A stretch of DNA of 64,000 nt from JABFRG01 sp046351415 (GCA_046351415.1 JAXLYO010000008.1:297802-361801); one strand, 5' to 3'. Positions 49,224 through 58,487 are shown, numbered from the stretch's first letter. The notes: generated by a model from the letters alone, not told the origin. Program-made: numbers and translations.

Positions 49224-50390
49224 ATGGTCCCCATTCGCTACAACTTCCGTAGTCTCGTCGTTCGCAAGGTCACGACGATCGCAACCGCGATCGGCATCGG
49301 TGTTGCGGTCCTGGTGCTTACGGGCTCCATGATGCTTTCGGCCGGTCTCACCAAGACGCTCACTTCGGGCGGTTCCGACGACATCGCGATCGTTCTTCGC
49401 AAGGGCAGCGACAACGAGCTCTCGAGCACCATCGAAGACGCGCAGGTCTCGCTCATCACCGGGCAAGTGGGAGTGAAACAAGCCAACGGCAAACCGCTTT
49501 TCGCCGCGGAAGTCATCGTCGTCGCGGCGATGGAGAAGATCGGCGCGCCTGGTGTCACCAACATGACCATTCGCGGCGTGGGCGACGACGTGCTCGCGTT
49601 CCGCCCCACTGTCAAACTCGTCGCGGGGCGTCAGCCCAAGCCGGGTTCGGACGAGGCGATGGTAGGCGTTCGCATTCGAGGCCGCTTCCGGGGAACCGAG
49701 TTGGGCCAGAAGTTCGACCTCAAAAAGAATCGTCCCGTGACGGTGGTCGGCGTGTTCGAGGACAACGGCTCATCCTATGAATCGGAAGTCTGGGTCGACA
49801 TCGATACGCTCCGAACCTCGTTTGGCCGTGAAGGCATGCGCTCGTCCGTCCGCGTGAAGCTCGACAGCAAAGACCGCCTCGACGCGTTTCAGCTCGCCGT
49901 GGAGCAAGACAAGCGTCTCGGGCTCATGGTCATGCGCGAGACGAAGTACTTCGAGAAGCTTTCGGAGAACACCGGAATATTCATCACGGCACTCGGCATC
50001 GTCATCACCGTCTTCCTGGCGGCGGGGGCCATCATCGGCGCCACGATCACCATGTACGCGGCCGTTGCGCATCGACGGCGTGAAATCGGTATTCTCCGGG
50101 CGCTGGGGTTCTCGAGGTTCTCGCTGATGTTCTCCTTCGTCGTGGAGTCGATGACGCTGTCCTTCTTCGGAGGCCTTCTTGGGGTTGCCGGGGCGCTCGT
50201 TCTCAGCACCGTCAAGCTCTCGATGATGAACTTCTCCTCCGGGTCGGAGATCGTCATGACCTTCGATCCGAATCCCGGGATCATCGTGACCGGGGTCGTC
50301 TTCTCGCTCATCCTCGGCTTCCTCGGAGGCTTCCTTCCGGCAGTCCGAGCCTCCCGCGTTTCGCCGGTCGTGGCGATGCGTGGGGGCTGA
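49224..50390 (+). CDS. FtsX-like (MacB-type) ABC permease 2
   Basis: 388 residues from the ATG at 49224. The order of parts is the same as in the first permease: an N-terminal helix (TTIATAIGIGVAVLVLTGSM), a periplasmic domain (about 45-265), and three helices with RRREIGILRALGFSRFSL. Two different permeases suggest a heterodimeric exporter, unlike homodimeric MacB. The substrate is unknown. Confidence 0.92.
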   Translation: MVPIRYNFRSLVVRKVTTIATAIGIGVAVLVLTGSMMLSAGLTKTLTSGGSDDIAIVLRKGSDNELSSTIEDAQVSLITGQVGVKQANGKPLFAAEVIVVAAMEKIGAPGVTNMTIRGVGDDVLAFRPTVKLVAGRQPKPGSDEAMVGVRIRGRFRGTELGQKFDLKKNRPVTVVGVFEDNGSSYESEVWVDIDTLRTSFGREGMRSSVRVKLDSKDRLDAFQLAVEQDKRLGLMVMRETKYFEKLSENTGIFITALGIVITVFLAAGAIIGATITMYAAVAHRRREIGILRALGFSRFSLMFSFVVESMTLSFFGGLLGVAGALVLSTVKLSMMNFSSGSEIVMTFDPNPGIIVTGVVFSLILGFLGGFLPAVRASRVSPVVAMRGG

Positions 50391-50416
50391 GCGCCCACCA
50401 ACGGTCACGAACGCTT

Positions 50417-52039
50417 CTACCGAACCTTCTCACGGATGGCAGCGGCGATTGTCCGCGCGCCTTCGGCTCGGGTCTTCGCCGCAGACTGCGGCGCATTGAC
50501 CAGCATCGACGCTGCAGCCTCGTAGCGTTGCGCAACGTCGATGAAGTGCTCATGCTGGTTCGTGGCGGGCGGCGCGATCTCGTGCAGGAGCGCGGCGTCG
50601 AACGCCGCTACGCCCGAGGTCGCGCGCTTCTCACCCGCGAGCTGATCCAGGGCTTCGGTGTGTAGCAGGTTGAGGTCCGAAGGACTCTGCGCACTCATGA
50701 AGTGAAGGGCATCCACGGGTCCTTGGCGTAGTGCGAGGGCGAGCGCGGTGTAGAGGCGCGCCGTGTCGTCGGTGTTTGCATCGTTGCCGACGAGTGCGAG
50801 TACGCGATCGTAGTCGACTGCGCGCCAGAAGGTCGAACCGCGTAGGAGGCGTCGTTCTGCGGCTCGCAATCGGTCTGCAAGCGGTCCTTTTCCGGGTTCG
50901 GGCTCTGCGGTCGGCGGCGAGATCACGCGAAGGAAATAGGTTGCACTTTGCTGGGTTCGCGTCTCGTCGTTTGCGGCTTCCGGCTGCGTTCGAGGAGCTT
51001 GCCCGAACATGAGCGCGTCGAGCGCGTCGATGCGACGTCCGCCGTACATACGCGCGAGAAGGTTGCGCGCACGACTGACGCGTGGGCTCGCCGGCAAGTC
51101 GAGCATGGCCATGATCCCGAAACCGACGAGGGTTGCGTCTCGGCCCTTTGCTTTCATGGGAGCAAGGGCATCTTCCAGGGCCCCTTCGTACACGAGTTTC
51201 AGCTCCGCATCCCAGTCTTGCGGCTTGGGACTGGTTCGGATCGTTTCGACCACCCGCAGTTCGGCATAGCCAGCCTCGGTGGCGGCGATGGCTTTTCCGT
51301 ACCCTTGGAGGGTCACCGCAAACTGCGACAGCTGATCGATGGTCGCGAACGTCTGCTTGAACCACGGGGCGAATGTAGTGTTGATGTGCGCGACGAGCTT
51401 CTCTTTGGAGATCGGCCCTTGGATCGCGGGCGCTTGGGTGCCGGTTCGGAGAAGCTTCGCGGCGACCGATTGTCCGGCCATCACGTGAACGAGGTGCGGA
51501 GGCGTCCCCTGTTTCGGGTGCTCCAAGAAATCATCGACGTATTGGTCGGCACATTCGGGTTTGGCCACTTCTGCACGCAGCGCCCGCACGAGTCCCGGCG
51601 GAAGGCTCGGGCAGGACTCCAGCTCTGCGAGCGCTGCATCACCGCTGCGCAATGCGCTGGTGAGCGCCTCCATGGCGGGCCGCTCGCAGGCGGGCTTCTT
51701 GACTGCTCCTCCACTCGGTGCGACCACGGGACATGCAGGGGCGGACACGCCAGGCAGTTTGCGCACGGTTGCGAATCGAACGAGGTCGACGTCGCGAAGG
51801 TTCTCGGGCGGCGCCACGTCTTCGCGCAGGCGTGCGGGAAGCTTGAAGGGGTCCTCGGTGCTCGCTGTCTTGGCCGGCACAGGAGTAGAAATCGGTGCGG
51901 ATGCGGAGGGCGCGCGCACGGGGGAGGTGGTCTCCGCGCCACCACCACAGTGACAGAGGACACATGCGGATGCAGCGAGAAGGCCACGGAGCGACCTTCG
52001 CCTCCATCGAACCCCAGGAATCGTGCTACATCGCTCCAC
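50417..52039 (-). CDS. Large lipoprotein of unknown function
   Basis: 540 residues from a GTG at 52039 (ATG at 52042 just before it). A basic N-terminus and a hydrophobic stretch end at LAASAC (C26) or at CHC a few residues later, a likely lipoprotein signal. A Pro/Ser/Thr linker leads to a long helical body (around LRSGDAALAELESC, VRALRAEVAKPECADQYVDD, RAAERRLLRGS). No family is recognised; the helical hairpins could be degenerate TPRs. The start nearly abuts the divergent uppP start (52044), so promoters must lie inside the opposite gene. Confidence 0.72.
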   Translation of the reverse strand: MERCSTIPGVRWRRRSLRGLLAASACVLCHCGGGAETTSPVRAPSASAPISTPVPAKTASTEDPFKLPARLREDVAPPENLRDVDLVRFATVRKLPGVSAPACPVVAPSGGAVKKPACERPAMEALTSALRSGDAALAELESCPSLPPGLVRALRAEVAKPECADQYVDDFLEHPKQGTPPHLVHVMAGQSVAAKLLRTGTQAPAIQGPISKEKLVAHINTTFAPWFKQTFATIDQLSQFAVTLQGYGKAIAATEAGYAELRVVETIRTSPKPQDWDAELKLVYEGALEDALAPMKAKGRDATLVGFGIMAMLDLPASPRVSRARNLLARMYGGRRIDALDALMFGQAPRTQPEAANDETRTQQSATYFLRVISPPTAEPEPGKGPLADRLRAAERRLLRGSTFWRAVDYDRVLALVGNDANTDDTARLYTALALALRQGPVDALHFMSAQSPSDLNLLHTEALDQLAGEKRATSGVAAFDAALLHEIAPPATNQHEHFIDVAQRYEAAASMLVNAPQSAAKTRAEGARTIAAAIREKVR

Positions 52040-52043
52040 CATC

Positions 52044-52850
52044 GTGACTCCCTTCATCGCTTTCCTCCTCGGACTCGTCGAAGGCCTTACCGAGTTCTTG
52101 CCCGTCTCGTCGACGGGACACCTTACCCTCACGTGCCATCTCTTGGGTGTACCGAAAGAGCTCGCCGACACGTACGACGTTGTCGTACAAATCGGGGCCA
52201 TTCTCGCGGTCGCCATTCACTATCGCGCGGTCATTGCGAAGCATCTCTCTGGGCTGTTCCGTCGCGAGGCAGCGTCGCTCAAAATGGCGCTCTCCCTTGG
52301 TATCGCGTCGGTTCCGACAGTGGTCATCGGAGTTTTGTTCCGCAAAGCGATCAAGAAATACCTTTTTGGTCCGCTTCCGGTCGCCATCGCCTTGGCCGTG
52401 GGCGGTGTGGCAATGATCGTCATCGACCGCGCGATGCGTTCCAGGGCCCGCAAAGAAGACGTTCTCGAGGACGTGACTCCGAAGCGCGCGGCCATCATCG
52501 GCCTCGGACAGTGCTTTTCGCTGGTCCCAGGCACTTCGCGCTCCATGGTGACGATCGTCGCCGGGCAGCTGTCGGGTCTCACCGCGAAGACCGCCGCTGA
52601 GTTCACGTTCCTGCTCGGTCTTCCGATCTTGGGTGGAGCGTCGATCTACGAGGCCTACAAGGACAGGGTCGCCCTCGCACAGATCGGCGGTCTCAATTTG
52701 GCCATCGGCCTCGTCACGGCGTTCTTCGTCGGTTGGGCGGCGATCGCCGGGTTCATTCGCTACCTCTCCAAGAACGGCCTCGCACCCTTCGGCGTCTATC
52801 GCATCGTTCTCGCGGCAGTGACGCTCGCCCTCCTCTACAAGCCTGCATGA
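52044..52850 (+). CDS. uppP: Undecaprenyl-diphosphatase
   Basis: 268 residues from a GTG at 52044 (an upstream GTG at 52023 would overlap the divergent gene more). The BacA/UppP motifs are LVEGLTEFLPVSSTGHL with E13, E17 and H26, and VPGTSRSMVTI with the catalytic Ser/Arg. About eight helices. It dephosphorylates undecaprenyl diphosphate at the membrane to recycle the peptidoglycan lipid carrier. The stop overlaps the following gene's ATG. Confidence 0.95.
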   Translation: MTPFIAFLLGLVEGLTEFLPVSSTGHLTLTCHLLGVPKELADTYDVVVQIGAILAVAIHYRAVIAKHLSGLFRREAASLKMALSLGIASVPTVVIGVLFRKAIKKYLFGPLPVAIALAVGGVAMIVIDRAMRSRARKEDVLEDVTPKRAAIIGLGQCFSLVPGTSRSMVTIVAGQLSGLTAKTAAEFTFLLGLPILGGASIYEAYKDRVALAQIGGLNLAIGLVTAFFVGWAAIAGFIRYLSKNGLAPFGVYRIVLAAVTLALLYKPA

Positions 52851-54049
52851 GCACGCCTCCGAGGCGTCCGCCCGTGGAGGTGGCTCCGCCCCTTTCGTTT
52901 TCGCGCTCGCTCGCTCCTCTCACGCTCGAAGCGGGGGCGACGCTCACCCCCCATCGCGTCGCGGGGTGGTTCTGGGGAAGCTCCCTGGACGCCGCGCGCA
53001 TCGCATCGGGAGAGTCACTGGTCTCGGAGATGAAGACGGTGCTGCTCGTCCACCCGCTCACGAGCAGCGCCGAAGCGGGCGGTCCCAACGGCTTCTGGGA
53101 CGAGCTCATCGGCAAGGGGCGTGCGCTTCGGCCCTGGGCCTCGCGTATCCTGTGCTTCAACCTGATCGGATCGTGCTTCGGTTCCATTGGTCCGTCCGAG
53201 GAAGCCTTTCCCAATCGCTTGCATGACACATCTTTTGAAGCCCCGATAGCCGTGGCACGTGGGGACCTTGGCTACGACGAAGCAACGCTGCCCGCTACGG
53301 TCACCCCTTGGGATCAGGCGCGGTCCATCCTGATGGCCCTTGCGAGTCTCGGCGTTGCGGAAGTGGAGCTCGTGGCTGGCGGGTCCCTCGGGGGGATGGT
53401 CGCCCAGTGTCTGCTCTTGCTCGCACCGAAGATGTTTCCACGTGTGATGACCATTGCGGCTCCACTAGCCTCGACGGCCTCGATGATCGGCTGGAACCAC
53501 GTCGCCCGAGAAGCGGTTTTGCGTGACACGACCTATCCTACCGCGCGTTCGGGGCTCTCGATCGCGCGGCAGATCGCACGCATGACGTACCGCGCCCCTG
53601 CCAGCTTGCAGCTCCGGCACGGCCGTCGAAGTGCAGGGCCGCTGCACGAGGGCTATGGAGCGTTCTCGCCGCGTATGCCTTATAGGGTGGCAACGTATCT
53701 CCGTCATCATGGGGACCGATTCGCGGACGACTTCGACGCGAGAAGCTACGTCTGCCTCACGCTCGCGATGGATCATCATGATTTGGAGCGACTACCCCCG
53801 GATGCGTACCGCGACCTCAACGGGACGCGGGTCTGGAACGTGCGCATCCCCACGGACACCCTCGTCGACTCCGCATCGCAAGCTGCTCTTTCCGAATTCC
53901 TTCGCTCACTCGGAGCCGACGTCTCAGAAGTCGACCTCGAGAGCGTTCACGGTCACGACGGGTTTCTGACGGAAGTGCAGGCACTCGGGCGTATGATCAA
54001 ATCGGCCATGGAATCAGGGGCGAAGGAAGGGCGTTACATCGAGTCATGA
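52847..54049 (+). CDS. MetX-like acyltransferase/hydrolase (alpha/beta hydrolase)
   Basis: 400 residues from the ATG in ATGA overlap with uppP. The fold and motifs are those of homoserine O-acetyltransferase: LLVHPLTSS, IGKGRALRPW, FNLIGSCFGSIGP, nucleophile GGSLGGM with S180, then the Asp in IPTDTLVD and H370 in VHGHDGFL. Genuine MetX also has substrate-binding Arg residues that I could not verify. It may acetylate or hydrolyse a substrate other than homoserine, given that it is sandwiched between uppP and a DUF362 lipoprotein gene, with 4-nt overlaps on both sides. Confidence 0.82.
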   Translation: MSTPPRRPPVEVAPPLSFSRSLAPLTLEAGATLTPHRVAGWFWGSSLDAARIASGESLVSEMKTVLLVHPLTSSAEAGGPNGFWDELIGKGRALRPWASRILCFNLIGSCFGSIGPSEEAFPNRLHDTSFEAPIAVARGDLGYDEATLPATVTPWDQARSILMALASLGVAEVELVAGGSLGGMVAQCLLLLAPKMFPRVMTIAAPLASTASMIGWNHVAREAVLRDTTYPTARSGLSIARQIARMTYRAPASLQLRHGRRSAGPLHEGYGAFSPRMPYRVATYLRHHGDRFADDFDARSYVCLTLAMDHHDLERLPPDAYRDLNGTRVWNVRIPTDTLVDSASQAALSEFLRSLGADVSEVDLESVHGHDGFLTEVQALGRMIKSAMESGAKEGRYIES

Positions 54050-56067
54050 CGCGTTTCGTCCGAATCGCTTGGATCGTCCTCTGCGGAGGTGCCGCGTGCG
54101 AACCCAAGTCGACGGCTTCGGGTGGCGTGGACGCGCGCACCGCAGACACTGCGAAAGGCGTCGCGAGTGCGAGCGCGTCGCCGTCTGCCACGAACGTCCC
54201 CTCGAATGATGTCGTGTCCGGTGCATCCGCCCCCTGGGCCGGCAATCCGAAGCTCGTGATCGACGGGCAGGTCGACGGTGCGGCACTGCGCACGAGGACG
54301 CGTGCGCGTATCGCTGCCGACACGAGCCCCGTCGTCGTCCTTACGGGCACCTCGGCACTCGCACTCGGCACCGAGTCCTGCGAACGCGTCGTTCCCAAAG
54401 TTCCCGCTACGACCAAAGTGCTCATCAAGCCGAACCTCGGCGGCTTCGATTGGTTCAAAGACCCGAAGAAATCTTCCGGCGACGATGGGGTACGCGGGCG
54501 CATCACCGACCCCGAATTCGTCCGCGGTATCGTTCGCTGTCTCAAGGCGAGGGGGCACAAGGCCATCACCATTGCCGAAGGGTGGGGCGCGACGCATGCG
54601 GATTGGAAGCGTCTCATCAGCGTATCCGGGTACGAGAAGATGGCCGCGGAAGAGGGCGTACGTCTCGTGGCCATGGATGACGACGGCGTGTTCGACGTGG
54701 AAGAAGACAAACCGGGCAAACCGCTTCGCCTCACGGGCATGGAGAAGACGAATGCGCCCACGCTTCTCATTCCCAAGATACTCGCCGAGCATCTCGAGAA
54801 CGGTCTCTTCATCTCGGCACCGAAAATCAAGAACCATCGCTTCGCGGTCGCCTCGATCGCCACGAAAGGCGCGCAAGGCACGATCATGTACAGTGATGCA
54901 GCGCCGGCCTTCCGTCAGAAGTGGCGCACCCACAAAGAGCTCGCCAAGGTGCTGCCTCTGCTCAAGTCGGACCCGGAGGAAGGCAGCAAGCAGTATCTCC
55001 AAGCGCTCGATCAATTCGCGGAACGCATCGCGGACGTTCTCGAAGTCGAAGCGCCCCACGTCGTTCTTGCCGACGGCTCTCCCATGATGCGCGGGGACGG
55101 GTTCCAGAAGTTGTTCCCCAGTGAAGAACTCGTTGCAGTAGCCGGCACGAACTTCCTTCGCGTCGATCGCGTAGCCCTCGAGCTCCTCGGCGTCTGGGAC
55201 AACGCCGAACTCGCGGCCAAGCTCGGCGGGCGAAGCACGTCTCCGCTCGTGACGGTGGCTGCCAGGCGTTTCGGCATCGACCTTACGCACGTGGACGCCG
55301 TGGGGAGCGGTGCTTCGCTCCTCGGCTCGCCGAGGCCGTACGACTACTTTTCGATGTCGGGATTCGACATTCACGGCAAGAACCAGTCCGGTAAGCGCGA
55401 GAGCGACCCGAAAGACCCGAAGGAGCCAAAGAGCGAGGAGGCGAAACCTCGGGCGCTCGCCGCCCACGTACCGCCCGACAAGAGCATCACCATCGACGGT
55501 GTCGTCGACCCCTTTTGGAACACCGCGGTGCCGGTCTCGTTCGAAACGGACTACGCGGGTCGTGCGACAGGAACGAAAACCGAGGTCCGCTTCGCCTGGA
55601 ACGAGCGAGGCCTCTATGCGCTCTGGAAGCTCGAGGGCGCAGGGCTCCACGTCGACAGGAGTCGCGACGTCCACGTCGAACGCGAGAAGCTCTACGAAGA
55701 AGACTGCACCGAGCTCTTCCTCACGCCTGACCCAACTCGAAGGCTTCACTACTTCGAAGTCGAAGTGGGGCCTCTTGGGCATTTCTTCGATCTCGACGTC
55801 GATCGAGAGACGAAACGTTCGGACACCGCATGGTCGAGCAAGCCGCGCATCGCGAGCCACGTCTCGGGGAGTGAAGTGACGCTCGAATACGTACTCGAAG
55901 CTTCGGACATCGTGCGAGCGCTCAGGCCCGGCGCCAAGCTTCCCCTGGGGCTCTTTCGGATGGAAGGCAAAGCCCCGAGAAAGTACCTCGCGTTCAGTCC
56001 GCCGCGCACGAAAAGCCCGAATTTCCATGTGCCTGAGGCCTTCGGCGAGCTCGTGCTGCAGCCCTGA
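54046..56067 (+). CDS. DUF362 lipoprotein with C-terminal CBM9-like domain
   Basis: 673 residues. The lipobox is GGAAC (C18). The DUF362 domain (about 115-420) shows VLIKPNLGGFDW, GIVRCLKARGHKAITIAEGWG, LFISAPKIKNHRFA, and VVLADGSPMMRGDGF. No ferredoxin cysteines are present, unlike many DUF362 proteins. After a charged linker (KRESDPKDPKEPK) the C-terminal ~190 residues resemble a carbohydrate-binding module of the CBM9 type (SITIDGVVDPFWNTAVPV, EVRFAWNERGLYALWKLEG, EDCTELFLTPD). It is exposed on the periplasmic or outer face. The operon with uppP suggests envelope glycan work (inference). Confidence 0.82.
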   Translation: MTRFVRIAWIVLCGGAACEPKSTASGGVDARTADTAKGVASASASPSATNVPSNDVVSGASAPWAGNPKLVIDGQVDGAALRTRTRARIAADTSPVVVLTGTSALALGTESCERVVPKVPATTKVLIKPNLGGFDWFKDPKKSSGDDGVRGRITDPEFVRGIVRCLKARGHKAITIAEGWGATHADWKRLISVSGYEKMAAEEGVRLVAMDDDGVFDVEEDKPGKPLRLTGMEKTNAPTLLIPKILAEHLENGLFISAPKIKNHRFAVASIATKGAQGTIMYSDAAPAFRQKWRTHKELAKVLPLLKSDPEEGSKQYLQALDQFAERIADVLEVEAPHVVLADGSPMMRGDGFQKLFPSEELVAVAGTNFLRVDRVALELLGVWDNAELAAKLGGRSTSPLVTVAARRFGIDLTHVDAVGSGASLLGSPRPYDYFSMSGFDIHGKNQSGKRESDPKDPKEPKSEEAKPRALAAHVPPDKSITIDGVVDPFWNTAVPVSFETDYAGRATGTKTEVRFAWNERGLYALWKLEGAGLHVDRSRDVHVEREKLYEEDCTELFLTPDPTRRLHYFEVEVGPLGHFFDLDVDRETKRSDTAWSSKPRIASHVSGSEVTLEYVLEASDIVRALRPGAKLPLGLFRMEGKAPRKYLAFSPPRTKSPNFHVPEAFGELVLQP

Positions 56068-56094
56068 GGGCCGGGCCCCCCGTCATCAGGCGCT

Positions 56095-56122
56095 TTGCAT
56101 TCGACCGGGTCCGAGCTATCCC
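56095..56122 (+). promoter_or_regulatory. Putative promoter TTGCAT-N16-TATCCC
   Basis: TTGCAT at 56095-56100 and GC-preceded TATCCC at 56117-56122, ending 7 nt before the ATG at 56130. Confidence 0.5.
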
Positions 56123-56129
56123 TTGGGCC

Positions 56130-56708
56130 ATGTCCCGCCCTACCACGCCCGGTCGTTCCTTCGAGTTCCTCCGCGTCATCGGCGTACTCGCATTCGCGTG
56201 CGCACTGCCCCTTTCGACGCAGGCATGCGGCAGTTCCGCGAAAACGACAGAAGACGGCGGCGTGGTCGTCGAAGGATGCAACTCCGGAGGGTGCCTCGAG
56301 GAGTGCTCGCAGGCCTGCCAGCGCATAGACAGCGATCGTTGCTTGCCCCTCTATACCGACTGTTCCAAGACGTGCGGCGCTGCTTCGATCAACGCACGCA
56401 AAGCCTTCGCCGAATGCGCCGCCACGAAGACGGGCGTCGATTGCGCCGAGACCGAGTGTTACTACGGCATCCCCGACGCACCCCGCGTGGCTCCCGCGCG
56501 TCTCTACGACACGTGCGTCGTCAACTGCAACAAGATGAGCATGTCGGAAGGCCTGGCGTGCCTGGACGACGAGTCGACCCTCAAGTGCCTGCAGACTTGC
56601 AAGAACGGCACGCTCGACAAGATCAACGGGTTCAACAAGTGCATGAGCACTTGGGATGACCGATGCGTCGCCGGGAAGCCCTGCTTCGACACGTTCAAGG
56701 CGCCCTGA
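56130..56708 (+). CDS. Cysteine-rich lipoprotein
   Basis: 192 residues. The lipobox is STQAC (C33), somewhat late because of a polar N-terminal extension. The mature protein has about 18 cysteines, in pairs such as CNSGGCLEEC, CLPLYTDCSKTC, DTCVVNC, CLQTC and CVAGKPC, suggesting a compact disulfide-rich helical fold. No family is recognised. It likely forms a unit with the following gene 27 bp downstream. Confidence 0.8.
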   Translation: MSRPTTPGRSFEFLRVIGVLAFACALPLSTQACGSSAKTTEDGGVVVEGCNSGGCLEECSQACQRIDSDRCLPLYTDCSKTCGAASINARKAFAECAATKTGVDCAETECYYGIPDAPRVAPARLYDTCVVNCNKMSMSEGLACLDDESTLKCLQTCKNGTLDKINGFNKCMSTWDDRCVAGKPCFDTFKAP

Positions 56709-56735
56709 GCCGATTCGCGCCCGCTTCGAGCGACC

Positions 56736-57617
56736 ATGAGATTCGACTTCACGTCAGAGGTCGCGCGTCGGCAGTACGAGGCAACGCAAGCATTTGCCGA
56801 AGCTTTCCGGGGTGAACCTGCGCCGCCCCATCTCGCGCAGCTTCCGCAAGTGCTGGTCACGGGCTTCGGAAGATTCCTGCATCATGCAGACAATGCGTCG
56901 GGTCACCTCGTTTCTGCACTCGTCCCGACGGTGAAGTACCCACGTACTTCGCGGGGAGACGAATCACAGGTCGACCTTCCCGAACCGCAGTTCGCACGAG
57001 CCTGGCACGAGGCCGTGCTGCCGAGTGGGAAGCACGTTGCGCTCTGCGGCATGATCGTGCCGGTGCAGTGGGGGCTGGGCCCTGCGCTTCTCGCCAAGCA
57101 GTGCGCCTCCATGTCGCCAGCATTCGTGATGATGAACGGCATTGCCGGAGCCGCGCAGCCGCTTTGGCTCGAACGCGGTGCGGCCAACGTGGCTGCAGCA
57201 AAGGTCGATGGAACGGGGCTGCTGCGCCCGGTCGAGCTGGAAGGGGGAGGGGCTCAACCCCTTGTTCCGGGAGCCCCACCGGCGCTTCCGTGCTTCGCTT
57301 CGTTCGACGAGCTCCGCGCCGCCGCAGACGAAGAAATTCTATCCGCCATCGCGGAAAGGCCCGAAGAGAACCTGGGTGACGTATTGCCAGGCGCGCTGCT
57401 TCAGGTGGCCGCGCGAGCGGACAACCGCTACCTCTGCAACGAGCTGACGTTTGCCGCCTGCCGCCTCTTTCGAGAAACGAAGACCCCTTTCGTGTTCTTG
57501 CATTGGCCTTCTTCGATGACGGCGCCGCACATTGCCGTCGGCACGCGAGTCCTCACGCGGCTCGTCGACGTCGAACTTTCCGGCACGACGAAGCGCAGTG
57601 CTGGCGTCGCTCCGTAG
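56736..57617 (+). CDS. Pyroglutamyl-peptidase I-like protein (C15 family)
   Basis: 293 residues; classical Pcp has about 215. Motifs: VLVTGFGRFLHHADNASG (Pcp start VTGFxPF), NGIAGAAQPLWLERGAANVA with E146, RYLCNELTF with C234, and FVFLHWPS with H256, giving the Glu-Cys-His triad. The enzyme removes N-terminal pyroglutamate. Extra ~35 residues lie at the N-terminus, and an insertion (about 165-215, rich in Gly/Pro/Ala/Glu) separates the Glu from the Cys. No signal peptide is seen. Confidence 0.78.
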   Translation: MRFDFTSEVARRQYEATQAFAEAFRGEPAPPHLAQLPQVLVTGFGRFLHHADNASGHLVSALVPTVKYPRTSRGDESQVDLPEPQFARAWHEAVLPSGKHVALCGMIVPVQWGLGPALLAKQCASMSPAFVMMNGIAGAAQPLWLERGAANVAAAKVDGTGLLRPVELEGGGAQPLVPGAPPALPCFASFDELRAAADEEILSAIAERPEENLGDVLPGALLQVAARADNRYLCNELTFAACRLFRETKTPFVFLHWPSSMTAPHIAVGTRVLTRLVDVELSGTTKRSAGVAP

Positions 57618-57638
57618 CGCAGCTACCCGGCCGCGCGG

Positions 57639-58487
57639 TTACCCCGTCACGACGGCGTAGGCGCCGCCCAAGACCGCTTCGTTGCGCTCTTTGACGCTGA
57701 CCTTGAGCGCGATCTTGCCGCCGTCGAGACGCCAGCCTTCGGTGACGAGCGTGTCGCCGGGCCACACCGGCTTGCGGAACTGCGCGTTGAACGCCGTCAC
57801 CCGAGCGGGGTCGCCGCCGCAGGCGCCCTTGATGACGTGGCGAACCATGTATCCATAGGTGCAGAGTCCATGCAAAATGGGGCCTTGGGCGAAACCCACT
57901 TGCGCCGCGAACTGCGGGTCGGCGTGGAGGGGGTTGAGGTCACCCGAGAGGCGATACAGCAGTGCTTGCTCTTCGCTCGTCTTCTCCTCGACCGTGAAGT
58001 CGGCAGGTCGATCTTTCGGGGTGCTGACCGCGTCTTCCTCTGCCGGAGGCGGCGCACCGCCGAACCCGCCTTCGCCGCGGAAGATGATGTTCGACGACGT
58101 TTCGGCGAGCAATGCGCCAGACTCGTCCTTCGTCGTCGTCTCGATCACGAGCGACGCAAAACGCTTCAAGTCGTAGATGGCCTTGAGCGTCGCGGTCGTC
58201 GATACCTTCGCCTCGGCCGGCATGGGCTTGTGCACGCGCACCTTTTGACCACCATGGACGACCATCGCCAGGTCGCCGCCGGAATTGCGAACGACATCGA
58301 ACATCGGCAGAAACATGGGGACCACGGCGAAGCTCGGAAGCACCTTCGGTCCGCGGCCTTCGTACAAGATATCGAGTTCGTCGCGTTTGGCGCCGACGCC
58401 AAGCGCATAGAGGACGACGTCCTTCCATCCGTAAGCGTGCACGAGGGGTTCGGTTGTCTTGCCAACGAGGGTCTGATCGAGCGCCAT
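57639..58487 (-). CDS. MaoC-like (R)-enoyl-CoA hydratase, hydratase-2 type
   Basis: 282 residues, two hot-dog folds. The N-terminal half has MALDQTLVGKTTEPLVHAYGWKD in part, and PSFAVVPMF. The C-terminal half has the catalytic YRLSGDLNPLHADPQFAAQ and FAQGPILHGLCTYG (Asp/His pair). The layout is that of peroxisomal multifunctional enzyme hydratase 2 domains. It hydrates trans-2-enoyl-CoA to (R)-3-hydroxyacyl-CoA. It diverges from the FliR/SctT-like gene over a short gap. Confidence 0.92.
   Translation of the reverse strand: MALDQTLVGKTTEPLVHAYGWKDVVLYALGVGAKRDELDILYEGRGPKVLPSFAVVPMFLPMFDVVRNSGGDLAMVVHGGQKVRVHKPMPAEAKVSTTATLKAIYDLKRFASLVIETTTKDESGALLAETSSNIIFRGEGGFGGAPPPAEEDAVSTPKDRPADFTVEEKTSEEQALLYRLSGDLNPLHADPQFAAQVGFAQGPILHGLCTYGYMVRHVIKGACGGDPARVTAFNAQFRKPVWPGDTLVTEGWRLDGGKIALKVSVKERNEAVLGGAYAVVTG

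Noticed and set aside
54034..56028. 664-codon minus-strand frame antisense to the DUF362 lipoprotein
   Set aside because: Shadow frame; the plus strand has lipobox, DUF362 motifs and operon overlaps.
57618..57638. tRNA-like stem in the gap after the pyroglutamyl-peptidase gene
   Set aside because: Only 21 bp are free and no anticodon or T-arm pattern can be formed.
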